NCBI RefSeq assembly: GCF_947179165.1
Contig: NC_077246.1
Location: 67,930,921 to 67,994,920 of the forward strand
DNA length: 64,000 bases
Source of the DNA: Solanum dulcamara
Lineage: Eukaryota; Streptophyta; Magnoliopsida; Solanales; Solanaceae
Reading direction: 5' to 3'
Within the stretch, counting starts at the first letter, position 1. Every line of letters starts with the position of its first letter. This document shows, piece by piece, positions 45,590 through 58,700 of this stretch. The notes under the pieces are model-generated. The model searched no databases. It was not told where the DNA came from and saw nothing but the letters and a program-made list of their open reading frames with translations. The translations under genes and the position numbers were made by a program.

Positions 45590-45754
45590 TGCGCCACAAC
45601 AGTGTTTATATCCCAAAAACAAAAAGCCCTGATCCCTCACATTTCTTTTCCTCCTTCGCACCACCACCCAGCGGGCACTGCGCTGCCGTATCTCTGTCCA
45701 TTTCTCCGTCAAATCAATCAATCGTTCAGTTCCTCTCACTCCTAGTCTTCGCAG
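45590..45754 (+). other. Probable 5' UTR exon of PRP40C
   Basis: CT-rich leader (TTTCTTTTCCTCCTTCGCACC ... TCTTCGCAG) ends at a donor CTTCGCAG/GTAACC. It would be spliced to ATTTATGCAG/TGAAATG just before the start codon at 49721, leaving a 4-kb leader intron. Confidence 0.5.
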
Positions 45755-45774
45755 GTAACCTCTCTCTCTCTCTA

Positions 45775-46560
45775 TATATATGTTTCCGCATATAAGTTTC
45801 TCTCTCTAAACATCTCCATGCTTGAGCTTGAATAGCAACAGATATGCATTCGTCTATGGCCGTAGTTTTTTTGTTAGTACAACTACTATAACCCTAGCTA
45901 TGGGACTCGAAATGGGTGTTGGTGAAATTTTGTAAGGCTCTTTAATTGGTAGTGTTTGTTAGGAGATCGAGTATGCCCTACCGAATGGGAACGATGTGAA
46001 TGATTTTGGGGAACCTTCTTATTTGGAAGTGTTAGAAAGAAATAAGCTCGAGCGAAACGGAATGGATTTGTAGAACTCTAACTAGTTCGAGATGAGGTGC
46101 TGTTGATTGATTGATTGATGAATTACGGTAAAAAAGGCTCAATTAATACCCTCTCTCACACTCTCTATCCCGTTCTATGTTTCTGCTTATTGTTTTTTTT
46201 CTTTCTATTCAATGGCCTTTTTCTCCACGTATGTGCTTGAATAGAAACAGATATGCATTTGCCATATGGCCATAAGTTTTGAACATAGGTACTACTGTAT
46301 AACCCTAGCTAAAGGACTCCAATGGGTGTTGTTGAAATTATGTAAAGCCCTTTAATTCATAATGTTTGTTTAGGAGCCCTGACATGCCCTACCTAATGAG
46401 AATGATGTGTACGATCTTGGAAACCCCCATAATTGCCGGTGTTGGAAAGAAATAAGATCGGGTGAAACTGAATGGACCTATAGGACTCCAACTAGTTCGA
46501 GATGAGGCGTAGTTGATTGATTGATGAGCTACGGTGAAAAATCCTCAATTTGTTTCATCT
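45775..46560. repeat. 409-bp tandem duplication in the PRP40C leader intron
   Basis: AATAG(C/A)AACAGATATGCATT occurs at 45831 and 46240; TAACCCTAGCTA, AATGGGTGTTG, AACTAGTTCGAGATGAGG and GTTGATTGATTGATGA follow at the same spacing in both. Copies are clearly diverged, so the duplication is old. Confidence 0.8.
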
Positions 46561-46603
46561 CATATCCACATAAAAGATTAAGTTTACTTACTCTACACTA
46601 TAA

Positions 46604-46745
46604 TTTTGACATCCTAACGGGTTACCTCTCCTATGTGGTCTGCGAGCTATTGCATAGGAGCGGGGGATTTACCCTATGCGCGCCTAAAGGGTAGCGGCTG
46701 TTGATTTCCCTTGTCATAAAAAAAATAAAATTTTTGACATCCTAA
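46604..46745 (+). mobile_element. 5'-truncated SINE with 14-bp target duplication
   Basis: A 114-bp body (46618-46731) with GGGTTACCTCTCC, GGGGGATTTACCCTATGCGC and GGGTAGCGGCTG ends in an A-rich tail. TTTTGACATCCTAA flanks it at 46604-46617 and 46732-46745. Confidence 0.75.
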
Positions 46746-46904
46746 TACTGGACTTCAGTGGTGCTCTAAACACAACTCAGGTTGTTATTTCTCTACTGTA
46801 TGTTGCATCTCCCAGCCGTTGGCCTAACGGTTCTCATTTTTCTACGCTGTTAGTGTAACATGGCGGTAGTAATTGATTTGCTTGAGCCGAGAGTCTTTTT
46901 GAAA

Positions 46905-47012
46905 CAACTTTTCTACCTCGGAAGAGGTAGTGGTAAGACCTGCGCACACTTTACCCTTCTCAGACCCTACTTTGGGGGATTTCACTGGGTTTGTTGTTAT
47001 TGTTGTTGTATA
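46905..47012 (+). mobile_element. RTE LINE 3' tail fragment
   Basis: CTACCTCGGAAGAGGTAG ... TTTACCC ... CAGACCCTACTTTGGGGGA then TTTCACTGGGTTTGTTGTTA and TTG repeats: the same tail as at 30780-30874. Confidence 0.55.
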
Positions 47013-47404
47013 ATATAAGAATAAACTGGAATAGAGCGGAAGGATTCAGCAGACTACCTGAACTACTTTGGAGTCGAGGAATAAAATATTTTGTATGGAA
47101 CTACATATTTAAATTCACAACATATTTCGAATTGATAGAGAGAAAAAAGAGGGATTGAAGAATTAAATATCAGACGTGGTGTTTTATTTTGTATTTCACT
47201 TGCTTAGTACTGTTAATTTCATTGCCGTTTAACTGGACTAAAACAGTGCTCTAGCCACATCTCCTTTTGTTATATGTTACATGCTTTATGCTGCATGTCT
47301 AAGCCATATGCCTTTATGGTTGTCAAAGCTATATGTATGCTATTAATGAAAGTGATCCAAGTTATTTCTAATTGTTTAGTAGTGGAACAAAATGGTCCCC
47401 AATA

Positions 47405-47620
47405 GTGCACCTATAGTGTGACCTAGTTGTCAATAAAGTAACCTGGGAGACCATGATTCAAATCTCAATAGAGACAAACATTGCTATTAATTTCTTCCCA
47501 TTTGCCGAAGCTTCAGTCGACAAAGTTACCAATACTTGTGTTGGTGGAGGTAAAATTTATGTGATAGAATGGTCGATGTGTGTTCAAGCTAACCCGGACA
47601 TCATCATTATGAAATAGGGG
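47405..47620 (+). mobile_element. tRNA-derived SINE, sense
   Basis: A-box-like TAGTGTGACCTAGTTGTCAA (about 47412) and B-box-like CCATGATTCAAATCTC (about 47450) are followed by the family body TTTCTTCCCATTTGCC, AAAGTTACC and ACCCGGACATCATCATTAT. The antisense copy at 26725-26920 is the same family. Confidence 0.6.
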
Positions 47621-47788
47621 TCCAATTAGAAGGAGTTGATATAGAATTGGTCTAGTTGACCTCATCTAGTGCAAATTTGAGGCTTAGTTAATTGGTTGAC
47701 CAAAAATGGAGTCTGGGGAGGGTAGAGTGTACGCAGATCATACCCTTACCTTGTGGAGGTAGAGAGACTGTTTTCGGAGGACCCTCGG

Positions 47789-47905
47789 CTCGAGTACAAC
47801 AAATCAAAGTAGGTATGAAATAGAAAAAAGACAGTGAAGAAAACCCTCACCTCGAGTACAACAAATCATAGTAGGTATGAAACGGAAAAAGACAGTGAAG
47901 AAAAC
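47789..47905. repeat. 62-bp direct duplication
   Basis: CTCGAGTACAACAAATCA(A/T)AGTAGGTATGAAA and GACAGTGAAGAAAAC recur with a 62-bp offset (CGAG at 47791 and 47853). The upstream flank (47706-47800) is an antisense RTE tail fragment. Confidence 0.75.
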
Positions 47906-48330
47906 GTAACAACTAATAATATGCATATAGTATAAAGATAATATTAGATATAGAACATTATAATTGCATAAATTGAATTCGATAGAAAGCAAAAAGAGGG
48001 TGGTGAAGGAAGTAAACTTCTGACTTTAAAGTTTAAACGACTAGGTTAAACTTCTGTTATGCTTGTGCAGAATATAGTGAAATAAAATCCTTGAGAAATA
48101 TTTTTCCACTCTACTAAATGAAATTTCTTTCCCTCCTTCCCTTCCCATAAGAGAATTCTCATTGTATTCCCCAATTTGTTAATAACTCTTGCAGGCATAC
48201 AAAAGAGAAATGTAAAATATGTGGTAATGTGGAATATTTGAGGGGGTCAGTTTAAGTTGTGTAGGATTCTGAAACTGCAATCTTAAAATATGTACATGTG
48301 AAATATGTGTTCCATAAAATTTTGACATTG

Positions 48331-48776
48331 TGGGGTCGTTTGGTAGGATATATTAGAGAAAATAATACAAGTGTTAGCTTTGGTATTACTAATTCCTTGT
48401 TTGGTACACTTTTTTAACCTATGTATAACTAATACAAGTATTAGTTTATATTGGTTATACATCCTATTTGGCATTATCCTACGTATTACTAATACATATC
48501 AAACCATGGTATTCAATACCAAGACTATTGATGCATGCATAAACATGATTACAAGATAAAATTGCCCTTGAAGTCCCTCAAAGCTAAAGAATGTGGAGAG
48601 TATATTTGTAAACAAATAGTTCTTTTTAAGATTATACAATGCATGTTATTCTTAATACACCACAGTCGATAAGAAATAATCTTAGCATACCTTACCTATT
48701 TCCTACATTACTAATTCCTTCACATCTAATACACTCTCTTCAATACTATTCTTATACATACTAGCAAACAATCCCC
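48331..48776. mobile_element. MITE in the PRP40C leader intron
   Basis: GGGGTCGTTTGGTAGGATAT at 48331 mirrors ATACTAGCAAACAATCCCC ending near 48776. The interior has TATTACTAAT words in both orientations. Family as at 43727-44575. No coding. Confidence 0.6.
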
Positions 48777-49720
48777 ATGTGATGTAAGATGTTTCTTTCT
48801 AGATAAAAAATTGATTTTTTTTCCTATGATCAAATTTAAATCAGATTTAGAAATGTAGATGGAAGCAAAGTTGGAAACACGTCAGGAAGAATGTTCATTT
48901 TGTCCACACGAAGATAGTTGATCAAGATGAATAAAGAAAGTTTAAATTAGTCGTAAAATAATATGACATGTAATTTTTCTTCTTTTATTTTGGCTATGAC
49001 TGCCTCCCTCCTCTAATTGTCTCTCTGAACTGTAACTATTGTTTCCCTTTTATACAAAATGTTTACCCATATACTTTTCACTTGTATGATTGATAGCGGA
49101 ATCCTATCAAAAAAATAAAAAAAGTGGATTATAACAAGCATTTCACCTTCACCATTGTCAATAGTTACCATTAAATTGCAGAAGTAGAAGATCATATTGG
49201 TGAGTAGTATGTTAATGGGAATCCCTTTGTTCCCGTTTGTGTTTTTTTTTAACTTCTGAAGGGCCAATTTGGCCAATTTTCTGTGTGAGTCACATCTATT
49301 TTTTGTTTTTGGTTTTGAGAATATGTTTTTAGAGACTTGGAAACTTCGTGGAAACTATTATAAGTTGCATATCGTTGCATTACCAAATGTTTTGTGAAAT
49401 GATATGAATTAGTTTAACTCTAGGATACTGAAAGTAACCCATTACCCTGTAGCAGAGGGAGTGTCTTCTTAGGTGGATATGTATTTCCTTTGTCGTTGCA
49501 TTCTATAATGATGGAGGACCTTCTTAATCTTTTCCTGTAACTTCTCTCTCTCTCTAATTTGAAATAAAACATTTTTTTTGATACCAAAAAAACTATACGT
49601 ACATAAATTTGAAATAAAATATGACACACCAACCAAATAGGTGAAAGCAAAATAATTATTTCAAAGGAGTAGCACTAGAGGATCACAGTTTTTATTTCTT
49701 CAAGTAATTTATGCAGTGAA

Positions 49721-52700
49721 ATGGCATCCCAAGCTTGGCTGGCCCAGGAAATGCAGTCTTCAAGCTCACATACATCTGTTATGAATTCAGCAACTGGAGA
49801 ACCAACTACAAGCTCTACAACTCCAAATGCAGATTCAACTCAGGAAGCTGCCCTAGGGAAATTTATCCCCCCTCCTGGATATAGTGTTGGTCGGGCTTCT
49901 TTCTCTTATATGAATGCTAATGTCCCTTCTGGAAGCTCTCAACAGTCATCTTCAAGTCCTGTTAGTCAATCTTTACATTTTATGTTTTTGGAGATACAGT
50001 GGTTCATCTGGAGACTTCGAATGACTTGGCTTTTGTTGCAGGTCATTCCATCAACTTCTGCAGGTTCTTCAGCATCGCTCCAACCTCCCATTCCTGGCCA
50101 GTCTGCAAATGTTGGTTCTTCATTTTCATACAATATCTCACAAACTGATGCAAATTTCTCCAGTGGCCTACAGTTCTCGTCTAGCACCTTGAGGGTTAGT
50201 TTCCTTTGATGAAAGCAGTATACTAGTATTACATCATACATTTTGGCTAATATGTATTATCAGAATGGCTTACATGTAGTCAGTGGGTACTTTGGGGAAA
50301 TTTCCACTTCTAGATATCATATGAAGACTACTGTTTTCTATTGCGTGGCCATGCCAATTATAGTGGCCAGTTTGTGTAACATATGGTATATTAGACCAGG
50401 TAAATGTCCAATGGGAAAACTAACACTGGATCTACTCGTGAGAATCCTGAAGCTGAAGTGGAATCTTTCACCCTGTAGGTTTGCAATTATCAGAGGTAGA
50501 GTAAGTGTAGTTAGCTGAAATCACAGTATGTTAGATTGTGAGCACTTTAGGATGTGTGGTTTAAGTCCATACAGGAGAACAATATTTGGAAGGTATGCTA
50601 GGGCTGGAACAACGGTAAATACTGGAGAGGAGATCCTTTTTTTTAAATAAAGGAAATGAATAAATGACACTTTTTAGGAATTGCTCCTAGACACCCTTTG
50701 CATTGTACCTGAGGTTTCATTTGGTTAGAATTGCATCCTACAATTTAGGAAGAGCATAACTGCTGTCTATTATCAAATATCAAATTACATAGAAACTTTA
50801 CAAGGACATTTGCAGATTTCTAATCTATGAAAAATGTACTTATTGGTTTTGCATTTTATTTTGTGCATTGCTTAAGAAGATAAGATTTAACAAAATCCAG
50901 AATTCTGGAAGTCCTTGTTTGCTTTATGCTTTTACCATTCTGTTGCTATATTTTAGTAAGTTCATTTATGCAATTTCTCCTTTGAAGCTATGTCTATAGG
51001 TGTGATTTAGCTTTTAAAGCAGTTGGCAGCTCTGTTCAATCAACTCTAAATACAATATGTTGCTTTCTTTCAAAATGTCCTTTTGTGTAGTGTTCTATGA
51101 AAGGCTGCTTTGAAATATCTGTTACTCTTTGCTTCCCTCATCCGCTGCTGTTGACAAGTATGAGGGCTGCACTGTTGTGTTTGGAAAATTGCATTGTTGA
51201 AGTCTTCTTGTTTAGTAATTCCTAGGCATCATTGTGGCAATTGATTTGACCTTCCCACTAATTATGAAAATTGTTTCGTAAATTTTCTTAGGATTCTCAC
51301 ATGTCTGTGAGAGAGAGCTATTTTTTTAAAAAGTTTTTCCTTCTGCTGGCACTGGTGCGTGTCTGACAAGTCCTACCTATTTATGGCAGCCTTCTGCTCC
51401 TGATCATTCTGTGGATGTAAAGAATGCATCTCCTGCTGCATCATTACAGCCTCCTCTTCCTCTGGTGTCCACAAGGTTGAGCTCATTCATACCTGGAACT
51501 GCAGCAGCTGCAGCCCCCCTGTTAAGTGGTTCAAACTTATCTTTCAGTGGAAGTCCTCAGATGGTGCAGACAGATCAAACAATGAAACCAGTATGTGTTA
51601 CTAAAATGCTGTCTGTTGAAGTTTAAAGCATTACTTATGCCTGTTGAAGACTGGTCTAATATATATAAACTGAACACAGATCATTTTCTATTGTGAGCCA
51701 TTGAAACAATTGATCATGACTTCATAACTGATTGGTCTTATTCTAGTTGCAGAATAGAAGGGTAGACGTTGCACAGGAAACAGGAGGAATGACTTCTGCA
51801 ACTTTTGTCATGCAGTCTGTTTCACAGGCCGGTCATATGAGTTCATCAACTCCATTTCCAACTTCTCATATGGACTCTCCAAATATAATTAGAATGCCCC
51901 ATACACCTCAATTTCAGGTTCCAGCAGGAGTTCCTAGAAGTCCTGTTACGCCTGGTCCTCCTGGTCTTGGTCGAGCTATACCTTCATCATCGAATCTTAC
52001 TGCTACAGCCTCACCCGGAGGTCCTTCTCTACCCCTAAGGCCCAATGTGCCTCCTGTTCATGTTCTGGCCACTCCACCTGTTCAGCAACAAACATATTCT
52101 CCCTATCTTCCTCCAACTCCTATGGCTCCATCTCACCAGGGACCTTGGTTGCAGCCTCCACCTGTCACTACCATGCTAAGACCACCTTTTCCATCATATC
52201 CTGCAGGTTTTACTGTTCCCTTTCCTTTGTCAGCTACTGGTGCGCCACTCTCTTCAGGGACATTGCCTGACACCCAACCTCCTGGTGTTGCCCCAGTGGC
52301 AGCTCCACCTGGAGTGCCGACTACTGCTAGCCAGTCAACCCATGCTTCAGGGTTGCAGCCAGAGTTACCTCCTGGAGTTGGTGCTGACACAAAACAAGGA
52401 GCTTCAACCGGTGAACAACTGGAGACCTGGACTGCTCACCGGACTGAAACAGGAGCCATATACTACTATAATTCTTTGACAGGAGAATCTACTTACGAGA
52501 AACCTGCTGGCTTCAGGGGAGAGGTAGGTAGATCACTTCTCTGTCTTTGAGCTTTAAGCAAGTGCATAGTTTATAGGTGTCGTCTTCATTTCAAAATGGG
52601 TGATGGAAATCAGCAACTGTTACTACAATTCTCACAAGATAATAGATCAGGGCTGTGTCTAAATGCTTTCACTAGCACACAGTTCTTCATTTTTTTATTT

Positions 52701-55700
52701 TTTATTGAAGAGCCCATAGCTCTTCTAGATCTTCTCTGTCTCATGAGCAGATGATCCACTTCTTTTCCCCATCTTTTGCATATGAAGCACCTACTAACAC
52801 ATGAAATTCTCTTCTTCCTCAAATTCTGAGCTGTAAGAATCACCCCCCTTGCTGCTAGCCAAGTTAAGAAACACATCTTCCTAGGTAGCCTAGGAATCCA
52901 TACCGAGAGATGAGGAAAGTTCACCTCCCCCCTACTTAGTAGCTTCTCATTATAAAACTTTTCAAAGAAGACGCTACTATTACCCTCCGCCTAACATCAA
53001 TGCTAAACTGTGAGATATTTTGTTTGTGGAGCAACTCCATCAAACTCTGGAACTCTACGATCTCCTAGTCTTGCATGTTCTTCCTAAACCTCAAATCCCA
53101 ATGAACTTCTCCATCCACTATTAATTGACTTCTTGGGTGATGACTATCATAGTTTAGAATAAGCAAGAGTTTGTAACTTTCGCTGAGATGATCGTTTTTT
53201 GGCTTGGATATGGTTAATTTGGTTACAGGGTTGTGCTAGAAATTTTAATTGCATTTTCTATAGTAACATTGCTAGCAAAATTTAACTACAATCATCTGTC
53301 TGTGACGTATGACCAGGAGGTCACGGGTTCAAGCCTTGGAAACAGCCTCTGGCAGAAATGCAAGGTAAGGCTGCGTACAATAGACCCTTGTGGTCAGACC
53401 CTTCCCCGGACCCCGCGCATAGGGAGAGCTTTAGTGCACCGGGTTGCCCTTTTTATCTGTCTGTGACGTAGTTTGCCACTATTTTCCCTCTCTATCTATA
53501 AAGCTTCTAGAATTCCCGAAACAATTCGGTCCCTACTTTTTGGTTGTCAAAAAAAATAATCTATTAAAGCTTATAGTCTTCATTATTCACGCACTTTAAT
53601 TATCCATGCATGTCAATTATCTTTCATAGCACATGACAATGTTGTTTTCCCCCTTCTGGTGCAGCCTGGCCAAGTAGCTGCGCAGCCAACTCCAGTTTCA
53701 TGGTAAATTTCAATAGTATAATAACTTTTTGACTTGTACTATTGTATTTTGTGCTTCTTAATAAATTGATTATATTGTATTAAATGAAGTAACATGGTGA
53801 GGGAAGATTCATATGGTATAGCCAACCCCAACTTGTTTGGGACTGAGGTCAGTTGTTTATTCATGTGAATGAATGGCTTATTCTACATGGGCTGACTGCT
53901 TAAGTGAATATTTGCATACATGTGATGTTCTTCAAGCACACAAGCAAAATGATGATCTATTGGAACACACATATCGATAATATAAATATTTTGCCAGAAC
54001 TTTATATGCTAGCGCTGAGAGGTTCATTAAATTGTCCTCTTCTTTTTTTTTTTTTAAATTTGCTTATGTTGGCGAACACTTGTGAGCTTGGTCAATAATA
54101 CTGGATCCACAGGCTTTGTAGCCTATAGGAAAAGACTACCCATCAACTGTCAATGAATAATAGTGGATAATATGGAGACAAAAATCTGGTCGTGAGCTCA
54201 ATATACCATTGTGTTCCAGAGAAAAATGTGCTACTTCTTGCATTATCAGATTTTTTGGGTTCATGATTTATGAGCGTCCGCTCATGATGCTTCTCCTTTG
54301 TTTCTTTCCCATGCCATACATAAAGTAAGCATTCTAGTTTCAGAACGAACATTTTAATTTGAAATCCAATGGAATAAAATTAAAATAAAGGATATTCAGC
54401 CTGGATACGACTAAGCAAAGAGAAAATTCAGCAGAAAGACAATCATATCAAAATCAAAGAATGTTCAGCAAAAGGGTAAAATACAAGTCTCAAATAAGAT
54501 CAGTATAGCTAGTTATAACTAACATTTATCCTTGTTAATCAAAGCACAGTGTTAAACTTCATAGTTCGGCAAGATCCTTGAGCAAGTCTTAAGAAAGTGT
54601 ACCTCTTGAACTGAGATCTGGCTTTTATCTGTTCTTTTCTTAGATCGACGCCAGTAATTAGCAGATACATCAAAACTTCATTACTTACCTTTGTAATTAC
54701 GTGAACAACGATATGCAAGAGAGATATCCATTTATTATTGGATATAAAGTCGGTTGCTTCATCTACTCAATACTTGTATGGGTGTCTCTACATAGGGTAG
54801 AAGGAAGGATTACATCGATTTGAATTCTCTCTGAATCTGTGTCATAGAACTGATTAACAGTGTCACTGTCGAGAAGATTTGGTTGACAGTGTAAGCCTAG
54901 GTTGTCTTGTGAAGGGGCCAGAAAAATTTGGACAGGACATCAGTAAGGAGTATACTTCTCTTGCATCATTCATACCTGTCTGGTGTCAGAATATGACCCT
55001 GCTCTTCTTCTCAGAGTAGCAGTTGTTCCTTAGGAGTTTCACAGCTCATGTTTCATTGTGTAAATCTATTGCATGATGAGTTTATTGCTTGATCTCCTAG
55101 GTCTTTTTCCTTTTCGTTATCTCAGTTTGTGTTGGACGGAAGCTTCTTTTCATAAGCAAATGTTGATTGATCTGCATTGGTTCTTATTTGCAAGCATCTT
55201 TAATACTGACACAAGCTTTACCAGCTCAACTTACCATTCCAACTTCTTCACTTACAATCAGGGAAAAGTTGGCTGGTACAGATTGGGCATTGGTTGCTAC
55301 TAATGATGGACAAAAATACTACTATAACACAAAAACAAAGGTATGGTCAATCAGCTTATTCTTTTTCCTATAAAAATCCTTTTGTTTTATTAGAGATTTA
55401 TGCTTATTCATTTATTTCATTTGACATGTATTTCTTCGCGTAGAATGGTCTGAGGTCTTTTTTTTTTGAAGTAAGTTTGGTCTGAATTCTAAATTAGTCC
55501 ATCAAATCATGTTAAATGTTCTTTCTTCCCTTACCAGAAGTATTATCTACAACATTATTTTTGCAAGCATAGTCTCAGATGAAATCTATTTGTTTCTTTC
55601 AAATAAATTTAAACCATGTATTTCGTACTTCAAACGATATAAGAAAGTAGTCCCCCGGGCTTTGGTGTAATGGTAAGGCGCATGATGTGTGGATTAGCTG

Positions 55701-58700
55701 CACGTCACGAGGTTAAACCCTGCAATAGTAGCCTTGTATTTAAGTGCAGAGGGGTAGTGGGACGGATGGGGATTTCTCCGTTATAAAAGAGCTTTTGAAG
55801 GGATGAAGAATGACCTCCCATTCCTAGTTTCTTTTTGGTGCACTAATGAAGCTCCACTTTGTAGAGATTGACTGTCGTACATAGAAAATCATATTATGTT
55901 ATAGATTCTTTGATATACTGTTTGTATACCGGAGATTTCCTCTTATTAAAAAAAGTGTTTGTTTTATTACAAAAAGGAACAATATATATAGGTTTTAGCA
56001 CTGATTACTTGGTGACGTAGTTCAAAGATTGTCAATGTAGCAATTACTTTTTCTAATGTACTTTCTCCTTTTATGCCTTTGTACCCAGTTAAGCAGCTGG
56101 CAAATTCCTATTGAGGTGACGGAGTTAAAAAAGAAGCATGATGCTGATGCTTTGCAGGCTCAATTACCATCAACAATGAATGTTAACGAGTCTACTAAAA
56201 AAGGATCTGCTCCTATTAGTTTAAGCATTCCTGCTGTTAGTACTGGTGGTCGTGATGCGACAACTCTAAGACCTTCATTAGTTCCAGGATCTTCTGCACT
56301 GGATCTTGTAAAAAAGAAGTTAATGGATTCTGGTGCTCCGCCTGCTATTTCTTCACCATCCCCAGCCTCATCAGGAGTAATATCATCTGAAGTAAATGGA
56401 TCAAAAGCACTTGAATCTACAACCAGAGCTCCACAAAAAGAAAATAGCAAAGAGAAGTCAAAAGAAGCTAATGACAATGGCAATATGTCTGAGTCCTCTT
56501 CAGATTCAGAGGATGATGAGAGAGTACCAACCAAAGAGGACTGTATCATCCAATTCAAGGTCTCTTTTGGAGATTTTGCTACTTCATAAGCAAGTCTAGT
56601 TTTTTCCTTTTTTATTTCTTCATGATTTTATGGCTTACCTAAGTTTTATGCATACACAAGTACATTTATCTGTTTACTTTGGTTCTGTTTTTCTTTGTAG
56701 TTTATTTTGACTTTTCGCGCAAACAATTTATTTTGATACTACATTCTAGGTACTGGTATCTAACTTGCTGTTAGGAAGAAAGTAAGAATTGGCTCATGCC
56801 TTTTCACTTGCATCCTGGTGCTAGCACTGAAAACCTTTGTCTTCTAGAACTTTCGCTATGACCCCTGCATCAATGTTCCTTCCAACATTTATCTGTTTAC
56901 TTTGGTTCTGTTTTTCTTTGTAGTTTATTTTGACTTTTCGCGCAAACAATTTATTTTGATACTACATTCTAGGTACTGGTATCTAACTTGCTGTTATGAA
57001 GAAAAGTAAGAATTGGCTCATGCCTTTTCACTTACATCCTGGTGCTAGCACTAAAAACCTTTGTCTTCTAGAACTTTCGCTATGACCCCTGCATCAATGT
57101 TCCTTCCAACACTTGATTTGCCATGGTATTGAAGCTATTAAATTCACACCTGCTTTTAGATATAGCTTAGTTTCTTGAATTATTAGTGTCACCCCACCAC
57201 GAATTACTAAAGCCTTTCTTACTGAAAATAATATTCCAAGGTTTATATTCCGACTTTTCGTTTACTCCCTTGCTTTATGTAAGACCCCACAAAACTTCTA
57301 TCTGTATGACCTTTCTGGAAATCTGAGATACATTTACAGGTGTCCATATTGTACTTCCACTGTTTGTTTATTTCCTGTGTGCAATTCTCTTTTCATGGGT
57401 TCTCTTTTTGTGTTGTTACTTTTTTGTTTCAATCAATTTGTAGGATTATATGTGTAGTTATAACCAATTCAAGGTCTCAGTTATATCCTTCTGTTGTTGT
57501 ATTTTTTTAATTTTGTTTGGGATAAGTGTTATCCTTCTGTATTATTTTTGATTAGTATATCCTTCTTTTGTTCATTATACTTGGACTTATCTTTGAACTC
57601 TATCCAGTGGTTCTTTTATTGTTGCTCAGTTACCTTCTTTGCTGTAAATACTCTAACAATGGTGTTTGGGCATACCATCATTTTGTCCCTTGCTTTCAGT
57701 TGAATCATGGCTTGGTTAGTCTTGCTCTTTTTGGTTTAAATGTATCCCATCTGTGTGAAATTTCCAGGAGATGCTGAAGGAACGTGGAGTAGCACCATTC
57801 TCAAAATGGGAGAAGGAATTACCAAAGATAGTGTTTGATCCGCGCTTTAAGGTTCGTTGAAACTAAAGACTTTATGTGGGACTTAGTGGCCTTTTCTTCA
57901 CCTCCTAAAAGACAGGTTTATCTCTATAAATCGTACTTCTCATAGACTGCATGAGCTTATTTTTGTGAATTGAGTTGTCTGTAGTTTGCTGCATCTGCCA
58001 ACTGAGTTGCCTGTTAGCAATGTATGAGTTCCATCCTCAAGGAATGCAGTGCTTTTTTGGGTTGTATGTGGTAATTGTAATGGGAATCCAATGCTTAGGT
58101 ACTGGGTGGTTCAGACTTTGGTTTATTATCCATTTAACTAAGGTCCTTTTTTTTTTTCTGTCAAAAGCTATTTGTCATTCAAAGTAGGAAGAATTTGAAA
58201 GATTATAACCATATTTTAAAGGTGAGATTAGAAGAGTTGTATATGCGGAGGACAACCTATCACTAGGAAGCAGCAAGTTACCTGAAAAAGGTAATTTCAT
58301 GTTTTGGAGCAGTAGAGAGTCTATTTTTTTTTGATGAGGTAATAGATAAAGCAGTAGTATAGAATCTATTAGAGAAGTGCTTATCATTGAGCCTTTCAAG
58401 AACTTGCAATGGTCCATCTCCTCTTGTCATCAACTTGGTCTTGGTCTTCCTCTTGTTCGGGAACCTCTCTTTATGAAAGTGTACTTCAAACGCACATCTC
58501 AAATGATTAACATGCTCATCCATGGTTTTACTATACTCTAAGATGTCATCTAAGTAAGCCACCATAAACTTGTCAATAAAATGTTTCATCTCATGATTCA
58601 TCAAACGCATGAAAGTACTACGAGCGTTAGTGAGACCAAAAGGCATCACCAACCATTCATATAGACCAAATTCGGTCTTGAATGCCGTTTTCTGCTCATC

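Noticed and set aside
52133..52390. Antisense Gly-rich protein
   Set aside because: Complement of the proline-rich part of PRP40C exon 5.
55650..55800. A tRNA gene
   Set aside because: A and B boxes are present but no acceptor or anticodon stem pairs properly; it fits a SINE head.
57494..57777. Hydrophobic small frames in PRP40C intron 8
   Set aside because: T-rich intron sequence before an acceptor gives Phe/Leu-rich frames; no other support.
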